49,621 nucleotides of DNA from an uncultured Porphyromonadaceae bacterium (GTDB lineage: Bacteria > Bacteroidota > Bacteroidia > Bacteroidales > Muribaculaceae): NCBI GenBank assembly GCA_900544305.1, contig UQUV01000021.1, positions 1-49,621 of the forward strand, in the 5' to 3' direction. This document shows positions 9,323 to 17,336 of this stretch, one piece after another (positions within the stretch are counted from its first letter, which is position 1; each line of letters starts with the position of its first letter). A program made the position numbers and the translations under genes. Below the pieces are notes generated by a model. That model was not told where the DNA came from, searched no databases, and saw nothing but the letters and a program-made list of their open reading frames with translations.

Positions 9323-10461
9323 AAAAAACAGTTGCAATAATGATGGTTGTCATATCGGCTTGTGGAATGTCGCAGACTTTGACAACGTTGAATAATATTC
9401 CTCGGATAGGAGATGCCTTGGATAGAATAGAAGTGATGTCTCAAACCATAAGGACAGACTCTGCCGGTATGGTTGTGGATTTGTCCAATTGTAAGGAAAT
9501 GAATAATTGGAAAATATGTTATCTTCAACCTGCTTCAGATGATTCTATTTCAGATATGGTTGTTACTACAGAGGGACGAAGTGTCTGCCAACTTGTTGAA
9601 ACTTCGTATGGCTTGGCTGTTATAAGTGAAGCAAAACCTGGTCAGCGAATAACGTATGATTTACCTTTACCAGAATTTGTTCTGACAGATACTTTGGCTG
9701 CCTATTCGGGGAAAGGAAGAAAAGGAAGCCTTGTCAAAATGCAGTCAGAAGGGTTATGGAGGACTTATAAAAATTATGTCGGATCAGTGATTACTCCAGA
9801 ATGTGACACGTTGTCAAATGTAGCTTGTTCAGAATGTACAGTCAGTGGTGATTTAATTCTAGAAAGCAATGACTCCATTGTTGATTATCAACATAATGGT
9901 CGTAGAAAACAATGGTATGTGTTGGGATATAGGTATCCGATTTTGGAAATGATGGAACATACGTTTTATGATGGAAGCAGTGTTGTGGATTACAGTTGTC
10001 AATGGTCTTATTATCCATTGGCGTTGCAAGAGAAACAAGTTCAAAATGATCCGGAAAATGAAGAACTAAGGCAGGAATATATAATGCAAAAAAATAGAAA
10101 TTCGCAACCACTAACCAGAGCAGATGGAAAGTCTGTCCTAGGAAATGGGCAAGATGAAGGTTCTGATTTTTTGGAAAAAGAGAATTCGGATAATGGATTA
10201 GCAGGAAGTGGTATTTTAACAGCTGAATTTAATTGGAAAGAATCTGAGCAGATTGCAGAGGTTATCGTAAATCATCAAAATGGAGAACGTGTTGATGTCG
10301 TTTTATATGATTCTGCGGGTCGGCAACTTGGATTCAAACAAACGGGTAATGATGTATACGATCTTGTTAAGTTTAGTATGCAAGAATATATATCCGGTAT
10401 GTTTTTAATTACAGTGAAATCTGGAAATGATAAAATCACTTTTAAATTTTTCAAGCCATGA
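9319..10461 (+). CDS. Exported protein with a T9SS-type C-terminal sorting domain, placed between the two YD genes
   Basis: 380 aa. The ATG at 9319 is preferred over an in-frame TTG at 9301 because GGAGG lies at 9304-9308 and a signal peptide begins immediately (MKKTVAIMMVVISACGMSQ). The middle is of unknown fold. The last ~80 residues (EVIVNHQNGERVDVVLYDSAG, GMFLITVKSG, ending KFFKP) match the beta-sandwich pattern of type A T9SS sorting domains. It overlaps both neighbours by ATGA, so expression is tightly coupled to the two YD proteins. It may carry the complex to the surface or act as a plug or adaptor; neither can be shown from sequence. Confidence 0.82.
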   Translation: MKKTVAIMMVVISACGMSQTLTTLNNIPRIGDALDRIEVMSQTIRTDSAGMVVDLSNCKEMNNWKICYLQPASDDSISDMVVTTEGRSVCQLVETSYGLAVISEAKPGQRITYDLPLPEFVLTDTLAAYSGKGRKGSLVKMQSEGLWRTYKNYVGSVITPECDTLSNVACSECTVSGDLILESNDSIVDYQHNGRRKQWYVLGYRYPILEMMEHTFYDGSSVVDYSCQWSYYPLALQEKQVQNDPENEELRQEYIMQKNRNSQPLTRADGKSVLGNGQDEGSDFLEKENSDNGLAGSGILTAEFNWKESEQIAEVIVNHQNGERVDVVLYDSAGRQLGFKQTGNDVYDLVKFSMQEYISGMFLITVKSGNDKITFKFFKP

Positions 10462-13400
10462 AGAAATCAATTTTAATGCTGTTGATGTTGGTTGCAGCAT
10501 GTGTCAATGCACAAAACAGAAGCTCAAACTACATAACAACCACTGATTATGGTGATGAAAATGCTTCCCTTTCTAAAGCGCGGAAAACGAGCGTTTATTT
10601 TGATGGGTTGGGAAGGCAAAGGCAAAGTATTAGCCATAATGCCGGTGGCGATGGAGAAGATATTGCAATTAAAACAGATTATGACGGAAGAGGTTATAAG
10701 TCGGTAGAGTGGCTTCCCGTACCAAATACAAATGGTGGATTCATGAGTGATAATGAGTACGAAACTGCTGCAGACGGTTTCTATGGTTCAGGTGAATATC
10801 CTTTTACGTTGACACAATATGATATGTTTACTTTAAATCAAGTGTCTTCTGTTCAGTCTCCCGGGAAGCTATGGCAGACTCATGATATTTCGTATGAGTA
10901 TGTAACAAATGATGATAGTGAAGAATATTCTTGTCAGATTCTGAAAGTAGAGGATGATGGAACATTAGTTGCGGGAGAGATATATGCAAATGGTTCTCTG
11001 CGCATTAAAAAGATGACAGATCCTGACAATCTTATAACATTGGAGTTCACAGACAGAAATGAAAGGGTGATTTTGAAACGTCAGTTCTCTGCGGAAGGGA
11101 GTGCTGTAGCTGATACAAGATTTGTTTATGACAGACGGGGAGATTTACGTTATGTCGTATCACCAGAAGGAATGGCATTGATTAAAGATTGCACCGGAGA
11201 GGTGGATAAGGATATTCTGCTGAATTTCGCAAATTCTTATACATATGACATATGGCACAGGATAATCGTGAAAAGAATAGCAGGCTCCGAACCCATTGAA
11301 TATGTGTATGATAAGCTTAATAGACCGTTTATGAGACAGGATGGTGTTCAGCGTGGGAAAAATGAATGGACTATGGTGAAATATGACCGATGGAATCGTC
11401 CGGTGTTGGAGGGTATTGCTGTCATTTCGTCGGGAAGAGCCGCTCTTCAGGATATTTACGGTGATAGTCTTGTCATTGAGTGCTTTGAGAAAAATGAAAA
11501 TTCGGTCGAAAATTTATTGTATTATACAAATAATAGCGGACCTCGTCGTTTTGAAGCTTATCGTGCTTGGTATTATGATGATTATGCATTTGCCAGTGAT
11601 TATAAGTTTGATGGGATTCCTGGATTTGTTACACAAAATTCATTATCTGCAAAAGGGTTGTGTACTGGAGTAGCGATGAAGGTTGATGGAACTGTGTGGT
11701 TTACGGCAACACGTTACGACCATCGTCAACTGCCTGTTTGGACTTGTCAATATGACATATATTTACAAAATCATCGTATGACAACTTGTTTTGATTACGA
11801 TTTTAGAGGAAATGTTGTTCGTCGTTTTGAGAAAGTCGAGGACATGTCAGAGCAGACGGTGATAGGTTCGCGAGAAGCTTTATGGGCATATGTTTATGAT
11901 GCTGCGGATCGGGTGAAAAAGGCTACTTTAAGTGTTAATGGGGCAGAGCCTGTTACTATTCTTGAAAATGAGTACGATGCAATAGGTCGGTTGGTTTCAA
12001 CCACAGCCGGTGTGCGGACTGAATACGGTTATGATGTTCAGTCAAATATCATCTCACTCAATGCGCCGCAGTTCAGTCAAAAGCTGTATTTTGCTCAAAA
12101 TCCGTATAGCCCTGAACAGGTTAGTTATAAAGGTTATGTATGTGCGGCGACGGAAGCATATCGGGATGAGGAATTGATGGAAAAGTATGATTATACTTAT
12201 GGATATGATTTTTTAGGCCGGTTGTCTTCTGCAGTAACTGTTGATGGGGCTGTTTCGGAAATCATTGACTATGACCTTAATGCCAATGTGATGTGGCTTG
12301 AAAGAAAATTTGGGATGGAAAAAGTTCAGGATGCGGTTATGGAGTATGATGGAAATAAAATTATCGGAATAAATGACATCTCAACTCCTTATTATACAGA
12401 TGCCGTTCCGTCGTTTTCTGCCGGTAGCTACCAACGTACATATGATGCAAATGGACGATTGTTGACCGATGGAACTCGCGATATTACAGCAATAACTTAT
12501 CATCCGTGGCTTAATTTGCCAAAGTCGGTTTCTTTTGGAAATGGAGACTTTGTTCAAAGTTCATATTTACCGGACGGTACTTTGATGAGGAGAATTTTTA
12601 ACAGTCGAATTGTCAATTCTGTGACTCGGGTCGATCCTGTAACCGGTGATACAACGGTGCATAATATTGTGAGTTCACTTTCTGAGTCGCATGTTTTTCG
12701 TGGTTCTTTCGAGAGGATAGGTACGAAATGGAAATTGCATACCGAATCGGGCTTTTATGATATTGAGAATAAATGTCATTATTTTTATGTAAAAAACAGA
12801 CTGGGCTCAACTGTTGCTGTTGTTGATCAAACTGGAAGACCAAGTCAACTAACGGCATACTATCCGAGTGGAGTCCCTTATGATTTGTTTGGTTTTGGCC
12901 GTGCTACGGACAAACTGCATATTGGAAATCGCTGGATGGATCACAATGGTTTCTATACGTACGACAATACGGCACGGTTTCATTATCCTTTGATTCCGAC
13001 ATTCGATACTCCGGATCCAAAAGCAGAATCCTATCCATCAATTTCGCCGTATGCTCATTGTGCAGGAAATCCATTGCTATTTGTTGATCTAGATGGAAAG
13101 AAAATAAAAATAATGAATAATACAGCTTTGGCATTAATGGGTTTTAGGAATACTGTTTCGCCGGCAGAAGCTGGATATGTTAGTATAGATGAAAATAATA
13201 TGATTGTAATAAAGAATGGCTACGATAAAAATACTAGTGAGAATTTTGGCTATTTATTAGAACTGGTAGAAAATGAGAATGTTGTAGAGTTTTATACGGA
13301 TTTTCAGTATATGACATCCGCAGGAATAAACGAATTGGATGCAAGTTGGTCCAATGAAGCAAGTGAAGCATATTTAGGTTCACAAGAAATGCAAAATGAG

Positions 13401-13751
13401 TATGGCTCTTTTGAGAATTTTGTAAAGGCTATGCCAGATTTGGAGAATGAATACAAACGGAAGGGAACTTTTGGCATCTGTATCTATCCAGATGAAGGCG
13501 CGAAGGGCCTTTCGATAACAGGTAATAATCAGATATTTGTAGCTTTACAGCTGACTGTTGGTATTAATTTGTCAGATTTTGTTAAAACAATTGCACATGA
13601 GGCTTATGGACATATGTTGAAGAAACTGAGGAATGAACATCACTCTCACACTGATTTGGATTCAGAAGAGGGTCGAAATTTTGAATCACACATAAATCGA
13701 GTGGCAGAAGCCGCTGAACAATATTATAAGATGCAAAATCCAATATATTAA
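10458..13751 (+). CDS. RHS/YD-repeat protein with DUF6443-like N-terminus and C-terminal putative effector domain
   Basis: 1097 aa. Signal peptide to about residue 18 (VNA-QNR). Next comes a DUF6443-like block (YFDGLGRQRQSI, DYDGRGYKSVEWLPVP), then YD repeats such as YDAIGRLVS and YDFLGRLSS. An RHS core spans about 775-881 (NRLGSTVAVVDQTGR, SISPYAHCAGNP, ending DLDGK). The core is degenerate: the usual ARFYDPxxGR reads ARFHYPLIPTF and the usual DPDG reads DLDG. Residues 881-1097 form a distinct tip containing AHEAYGH (His1047, Glu1048, His1052) followed by EHHSH and ESH. The spacing is HExxxH, not the canonical HExxH, so a zinc peptidase is possible but unproven. The tip is where polymorphic-toxin effectors sit. 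Confidence 0.85.
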   Translation: MKKSILMLLMLVAACVNAQNRSSNYITTTDYGDENASLSKARKTSVYFDGLGRQRQSISHNAGGDGEDIAIKTDYDGRGYKSVEWLPVPNTNGGFMSDNEYETAADGFYGSGEYPFTLTQYDMFTLNQVSSVQSPGKLWQTHDISYEYVTNDDSEEYSCQILKVEDDGTLVAGEIYANGSLRIKKMTDPDNLITLEFTDRNERVILKRQFSAEGSAVADTRFVYDRRGDLRYVVSPEGMALIKDCTGEVDKDILLNFANSYTYDIWHRIIVKRIAGSEPIEYVYDKLNRPFMRQDGVQRGKNEWTMVKYDRWNRPVLEGIAVISSGRAALQDIYGDSLVIECFEKNENSVENLLYYTNNSGPRRFEAYRAWYYDDYAFASDYKFDGIPGFVTQNSLSAKGLCTGVAMKVDGTVWFTATRYDHRQLPVWTCQYDIYLQNHRMTTCFDYDFRGNVVRRFEKVEDMSEQTVIGSREALWAYVYDAADRVKKATLSVNGAEPVTILENEYDAIGRLVSTTAGVRTEYGYDVQSNIISLNAPQFSQKLYFAQNPYSPEQVSYKGYVCAATEAYRDEELMEKYDYTYGYDFLGRLSSAVTVDGAVSEIIDYDLNANVMWLERKFGMEKVQDAVMEYDGNKIIGINDISTPYYTDAVPSFSAGSYQRTYDANGRLLTDGTRDITAITYHPWLNLPKSVSFGNGDFVQSSYLPDGTLMRRIFNSRIVNSVTRVDPVTGDTTVHNIVSSLSESHVFRGSFERIGTKWKLHTESGFYDIENKCHYFYVKNRLGSTVAVVDQTGRPSQLTAYYPSGVPYDLFGFGRATDKLHIGNRWMDHNGFYTYDNTARFHYPLIPTFDTPDPKAESYPSISPYAHCAGNPLLFVDLDGKKIKIMNNTALALMGFRNTVSPAEAGYVSIDENNMIVIKNGYDKNTSENFGYLLELVENENVVEFYTDFQYMTSAGINELDASWSNEASEAYLGSQEMQNEYGSFENFVKAMPDLENEYKRKGTFGICIYPDEGAKGLSITGNNQIFVALQLTVGINLSDFVKTIAHEAYGHMLKKLRNEHHSHTDLDSEEGRNFESHINRVAEAAEQYYKMQNPIY

Positions 13752-13764
13752 ATAAAAAAGAAAT

Positions 13765-14259
13765 ATGAATGGTTTGAAATTATTGAGAACAGTTGTATTT
13801 TGTGTGGTTGTCAGCTCGCTGTTTCCGAGTTGTTATAGCTATTATGCGCATAGGTGGAGGAACGATGCCAATGGTCAAACTTTATATAGAAAGGCATACG
13901 GTAAAAATAAAGATAGAATTTGGAAAGATTTGTCGGGCAAAAAATATAGGGCTGTCTTTCGCAGTGAATCCGATTTTTATTTGGACGATGACCAACTGTT
14001 GAGGCGCGAAATGTTGTATCGAATGAGTCCTGTTTATGTCGTGAATTCAATTGGTTACAGTGTACTGACAGACAATCGTGAACGACGTATCGTCGAGAAG
14101 CGTTTGGTGTCGCACCATGATAATGTTCAAATACCTCAGTCCCAATTTGATTCAGTTATGAATGTCATTGACAAAATTGAGGTGGACTATGGGCATGAAG
14201 AACGGTATAGTTTTTATACGATATGGATACCTTGTTTGGGTGAACGCTATTTTTATTAG
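13765..14259 (+). CDS. Lipoprotein downstream of the RHS gene, paralogue 1 (candidate immunity protein)
   Basis: 164 aa with a lipoprotein signal and Cys23 in LFPSC. It starts 13 nt after the RHS stop. No acidic surface-export tag follows the cysteine, so a periplasm-facing anchor is more likely than the cell surface. It is paralogous to the next gene: both have W-x-RDA/NDA-x-GQ, SGKKY or TGRKY, DNR-x-RRIVEKR, IDK-x-E/K and HEERYS-x-Y-x-I. The family is not recognised. A small lipoprotein directly behind an RHS tip is the usual position of an immunity gene; that role is inferred from position only. Confidence 0.82.
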   Translation: MNGLKLLRTVVFCVVVSSLFPSCYSYYAHRWRNDANGQTLYRKAYGKNKDRIWKDLSGKKYRAVFRSESDFYLDDDQLLRREMLYRMSPVYVVNSIGYSVLTDNRERRIVEKRLVSHHDNVQIPQSQFDSVMNVIDKIEVDYGHEERYSFYTIWIPCLGERYFY

Positions 14260-14303
14260 AAAGGTTGGTCAAACATTGTAGAATCATTAAATGAAACTTG
14301 ACA

Positions 14304-14858
14304 ATGAAACGAAGTATAATTTTAGCATGCGTGATGATTGCTGCTTTGTGTTTTGGGTGCAGGAGTACTCGTATGTGGGAACGTGATGCTGCCGGTCAGC
14401 AAATTATGAATTATTGGCCTATAATTAAAACAGGGGAAGCAGGAAGATGTTGGTATATGGATACAACGGGCCGAAAATACGATGTGGAGTCATCGCATAA
14501 TATAACGGGCCGGAAATATGACATTCTGTGGAGAAAAACCGGTGACTTCTTCCGGACAAGGGAGGAGGAATTGGAAGTACGCTACGGTCAGCCGTTTCTT
14601 AGTGACGGAAATGCTTGTATCGCATATTCCCTTTCGTGTTTGGTCCTGGTCGACAACCGTGGGCAACGTATTGTGGAAAAACGTATTTGGCACGCCTCCA
14701 GTGGAAAAATTCCGTCCAATCTGGTAGCGGCTGCCTGGAAATCGGCTTTGGCTTCTATTGATAAGGTAAAGCCTAATTTTCAGCATGAAGAAAGATACAG
14801 CCTGTATAATATACGTGTGCATTTTGGTAATCATCTCAATACAAAGCTCTGGGATTAA
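14304..14858 (+). CDS. Lipoprotein, paralogue 2, with an internal duplication
   Basis: 184 aa from the ATG at 14304 (a TTG two codons earlier is less likely). Signal peptide with Cys19 in LCFGC. It shares DNRGQRIVEKR and HEERYSLYNI with the previous protein and probably arose by tandem duplication. It contains a 13-residue in-frame repeat: TGRKYD occurs twice, and in DNA the near-identical blocks at 14466 and 14505 are 39 nt apart. The first paralogue lacks this insertion. Gap to the previous gene is 44 nt with no promoter seen, so it is probably in the same transcript. Function unknown, possibly a second or orphan immunity protein. Confidence 0.8.
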   Translation: MKRSIILACVMIAALCFGCRSTRMWERDAAGQQIMNYWPIIKTGEAGRCWYMDTTGRKYDVESSHNITGRKYDILWRKTGDFFRTREEELEVRYGQPFLSDGNACIAYSLSCLVLVDNRGQRIVEKRIWHASSGKIPSNLVAAAWKSALASIDKVKPNFQHEERYSLYNIRVHFGNHLNTKLWD

Positions 14859-14894
14859 GTTATTTCATATTGGGAATCTTTTTAAGAAGTGGAG

Positions 14895-15392
14895 ATGAAC
14901 GGACATACTAAACTGAACAGCCGTTGGGAGAAGGCGGCAAAGCGTGCTGTGGTTCTGGTGGGGCTGGCGGCACTGTATGTTGTGTTGGCTTTCTTTCTGT
15001 CATTAGGATTATATGACGAACAGCCGGCGGTGTATTGGACATTGGTGGGAGTGCCGGGCATTTCCTATTTGTCCGCATTTGTGGTCTTTGTGTTCGACGG
15101 GAAGATGCCGGCGAAGGTTGCCTTGCGGGCAAAGAAATGGGTGGTCGGCTTCGCATTGCTCATCTTGTATGCGGCTACGGTGTGGCTGTGGACGGAGAAT
15201 GTCGACGGTCGGAACTACGCCCTGTCATTGCTGTTGGGAATATGTGCATCCGTGTGTTTCGGCGTAGCATCGATGTCGGCCCATTTTGCGTTCGACCGAT
15301 ATTGGGGACATCGTGTGCCATTCGTAGTGGAACTGATGATTGTCGCTTATTTTATCATTTCGATTATTTTAGTGTTCTTAAACTTGGTCTAA
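14895..15392 (+). CDS. Small polytopic membrane protein, GH-motif family, paralogue A'
   Basis: 165 aa from the ATG at 14895; an in-frame GTG at 14889 would add two residues, and GGAG sits directly before the ATG. Four hydrophobic segments. It aligns along its whole length with the protein at 4267-4776 (VGLAALYVVL, SLGLYDEQPAVYW, RAKKWVVGF, AHFAFDRYWGH-x6-EL). Related DNA is still visible, for example CCGATATTGGGGACAT against CCGATACTGGGGACAT. It begins 36 nt after the second lipoprotein, so it appears to belong to the YD operon, unlike its 5' paralogue, which has its own promoter. Confidence 0.85.
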   Translation: MNGHTKLNSRWEKAAKRAVVLVGLAALYVVLAFFLSLGLYDEQPAVYWTLVGVPGISYLSAFVVFVFDGKMPAKVALRAKKWVVGFALLILYAATVWLWTENVDGRNYALSLLLGICASVCFGVASMSAHFAFDRYWGHRVPFVVELMIVAYFIISIILVFLNLV

Positions 15393-15393
15393 A

Positions 15394-15852
15394 ATGAAAA
15401 CGGAAATATATACGGAGAAAATTGACCGTTTTAAACGGATTTTCGGATTGGTGGGATATTCATTGCTGTTCGTCTATCTGTGGGTGGCGTTGAGGTTGTC
15501 GTTACTGGGCGAAAACGGTTGGTTTGTGGCCGGTACGGTTCTGCTTGTCGTGATTTTTGTTGGGTCTGTGGCGGGCTTGCTGCGTTTCTTCCGTCAGAAA
15601 TCGATGTCGGCCGAAGAAGCGTTTCAAAGAAAACGCCGCGAACGGTTGCTGGTGTTTGTGTCGCTTTACGCCGCCGTTGCGGTGGTATGTATCTCGAATT
15701 ATCCGTTAAGCCTTGTTTTCCTGCCGATTTTTATCGCCTATTCGCATGTCGATGCCGGCAACTATTTGGGGCATGTCCGGCTGTTGGTCTTTGAAGTGCC
15801 TGCGGTGGTGGCATGTCTGTGGGTACTGTTTATGTTCTTGTCCCGCTTTTAG
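15394..15852 (+). CDS. Small polytopic membrane protein, GH-motif family, paralogue B'
   Basis: 152 aa. It starts 1 nt after the previous stop. Paralogue of the protein at 5078-5611 through IYTEKIDRFKR, QKSMSAEEAFQRKRRERLL and SHVDAGNYLGH-x6-E, but about 25 residues shorter. The order A' then B' repeats A (short member) B on the other side of the island. It is the last gene before a hairpin at 15852-15877 and thus the probable end of the operon. Function unknown. Confidence 0.85.
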   Translation: MKTEIYTEKIDRFKRIFGLVGYSLLFVYLWVALRLSLLGENGWFVAGTVLLVVIFVGSVAGLLRFFRQKSMSAEEAFQRKRRERLLVFVSLYAAVAVVCISNYPLSLVFLPIFIAYSHVDAGNYLGHVRLLVFEVPAVVACLWVLFMFLSRF

Positions 15853-15877
15853 TTTTAACCCAAAATGGGGTTAAAAC
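15852..15877 (+). terminator. Hairpin at the end of the YD operon
   Basis: GTTTTAACCC (15852-15861) and GGGTTAAAAC (15868-15877) form a perfect 10-bp stem with a 6-nt loop that overlaps the stop codon of the last membrane gene. There is no T-run after it, so it is at best a weak terminator. Confidence 0.5.
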
Positions 15878-15887
15878 CGTGCAGGAT

Positions 15888-15918
15888 ATTGGGTTTTAGG
15901 GATTTTTTTGTAATTTCG
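15888..15918 (+). promoter_or_regulatory. Near-consensus promoter for the tcdA-lolD operon
   Basis: ATTG at 15888-15891, 19 bp, TAATTTCG at 15911-15918. The TTCG variant also occurs in the promoter at 28140. The transcript would begin only a few bases before the first ATG at 15928. Confidence 0.6.
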
Positions 15919-15927
15919 CTCGTTGAT

Positions 15928-16659
15928 ATGCCGGAACAAATGGAAAAATGGAACCAACGGACGGAATTGCTGCTTGGCGCAGAGGGCGTCGACAGGCTTG
16001 CTTCCAGCCACGTGCTTGTGGTGGGAACAGGCGGTGTGGGCGCGTATGCCGTAGAAATGATTGCGCGTGCAGGAGTAGGGCGTATAACGCTCGTCGACGG
16101 TGACGAGGTGGGCGTGACGAACCTCAACCGCCAGTTGCCGGCGCTTCATTCCACGCTCGGCAAGCCGAAGGTGGACGTGATGGCGGAACGCATCCGCGAC
16201 ATTCATCCGGAAGCGCAGGTCGTTGCATTGCCGAAATTCATTACTGCCGACGATGTCGCTTCGCTGTTCGACGGCGCGAACTATGATTTTGTGATTGACG
16301 CCATCGATGCCGTTGCTCCGAAAGTGGCGTTGATTGAACATTGCCTTTTCAACAAAATTCCGATAATATCTTCGATGGGTGCCGGCGGACGGCTCGACCC
16401 TACGAAAGTGCGCTATGCCGACTTGTGGGAAACCTACAACGACGGTCTGGCCAAGGCGGTGCGCTCGCGGCTGAAGGCCCACGGCGTGCGCCGCAAGCTG
16501 CGTGTGGTGTGGAGCGAGGAGCCTCCCGTGCGCGAGTCGGTGATGCTTACCGACGAAATTGCCAACAAGAAGTCGAGCTACGGGACGGTGGTCTATCTGT
16601 CCGCCGTGTTCGGCTGTATGCTGGGTGCTCATGTAATTAGAAAACTGTCGCAAAAATGA
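15928..16659 (+). CDS. tcdA: tRNA threonylcarbamoyladenosine dehydratase (ThiF/E1-like)
   Basis: Cyclises the t6A37 modification of ANN-decoding tRNAs in an ATP-dependent step. Family match rests on the N-terminal ELLLGAEGVDRLASSHVLVVGTGGVGAYAVEMIARAGVG nucleotide-binding fold, the DGDEVGVTNLNRQ loop, DAIDAVAPKVALIEHC and the late VWSEEP and GTVVYLSAVFG segments. The open frame reaches back to 15865, but the promoter at 15888-15918 lies inside that extension, so ATG 15928 or 15940 is more likely. About 243 aa is the usual family length. Its stop overlaps the lolD start by ATGA. Confidence 0.9.
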   Translation: MPEQMEKWNQRTELLLGAEGVDRLASSHVLVVGTGGVGAYAVEMIARAGVGRITLVDGDEVGVTNLNRQLPALHSTLGKPKVDVMAERIRDIHPEAQVVALPKFITADDVASLFDGANYDFVIDAIDAVAPKVALIEHCLFNKIPIISSMGAGGRLDPTKVRYADLWETYNDGLAKAVRSRLKAHGVRRKLRVVWSEEPPVRESVMLTDEIANKKSSYGTVVYLSAVFGCMLGAHVIRKLSQK

Positions 16660-17336
16660 TAGAAATAAAAGGTATCAACAAGAGTTACGGCTCGCTGCAG
16701 GTGCTGCGCGATGTCAATGCCACTATCGGCAACGGCGAGATTGTGTCGATTGTCGGTCCGAGCGGTGCTGGAAAGACCACGCTTCTGCAAATTGCCGGCA
16801 CGCTCGACACTCCCGACAGCGGACGGGTGATTTACGACGGTGTCGACGTGCTTTCGCTGTCGGAAAAGAAGTTGTCGGCATTCCGCAACAGCCATATCGG
16901 CTTCGTATTCCAGTTCCATCAGCTTCTGCCGGAGTTCACGGCATTGGAAAATGTGGCCATTCCGGCATTGATTAAGGGCGACCGTGCCGCCGATGCCTAC
17001 AAGCGTGCCGCCGAACTGATTGACTATATGGGGCTCTCCGGACGTGCCGACCACAAGCCTGCGGCTCTGTCGGGCGGCGAAAAGCAGCGCATAGCCGTGG
17101 CGCGCGCGCTGATGAACCGTCCGTCGGTGATTTTTGCCGACGAGCCTTCGGGAAGTCTTGACAGCCGCAACAAGGAGGAACTGCACCGGCTGTTTTTCGA
17201 TCTGCGCCGCGAGTTCAGCCAGACATTCGTCATCGTGACACACGACGAGTCGCTGGCCATGATGTGCGACCGCGTGCTGACAATGCACGACGGCGTTATC
17301 GTTTCCGACATGAAAAAGGAGAAAATTGACGAATGA
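16656..17336 (+). CDS. lolD: ABC transporter ATP-binding protein, LolD type
   Basis: 226 aa ATPase with Walker A GPSGAGKTT (about residues 36-44), Q-loop in FVFQFHQLLPEFTALENV, signature LSGGEKQR, Walker B VIFADEPSGSLD and switch His in VIVTHD. The FQFHQLLPEFTALENV and PSGSLD wording is typical of LolD/MacB-type ATPases that drive lipoprotein release or mechanotransmission. No permease gene is adjacent, as is common for LolD in Bacteroidetes. Overlaps both neighbours by 4 nt. Confidence 0.88.
   Translation: MIEIKGINKSYGSLQVLRDVNATIGNGEIVSIVGPSGAGKTTLLQIAGTLDTPDSGRVIYDGVDVLSLSEKKLSAFRNSHIGFVFQFHQLLPEFTALENVAIPALIKGDRAADAYKRAAELIDYMGLSGRADHKPAALSGGEKQRIAVARALMNRPSVIFADEPSGSLDSRNKEELHRLFFDLRREFSQTFVIVTHDESLAMMCDRVLTMHDGVIVSDMKKEKIDE

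Noticed and set aside
5849..15852. Transposon or prophage origin of the YD island
   Set aside because: No transposase, integrase, terminal inverted repeats or phage genes were seen; only AT-richness and duplicated flanking genes.
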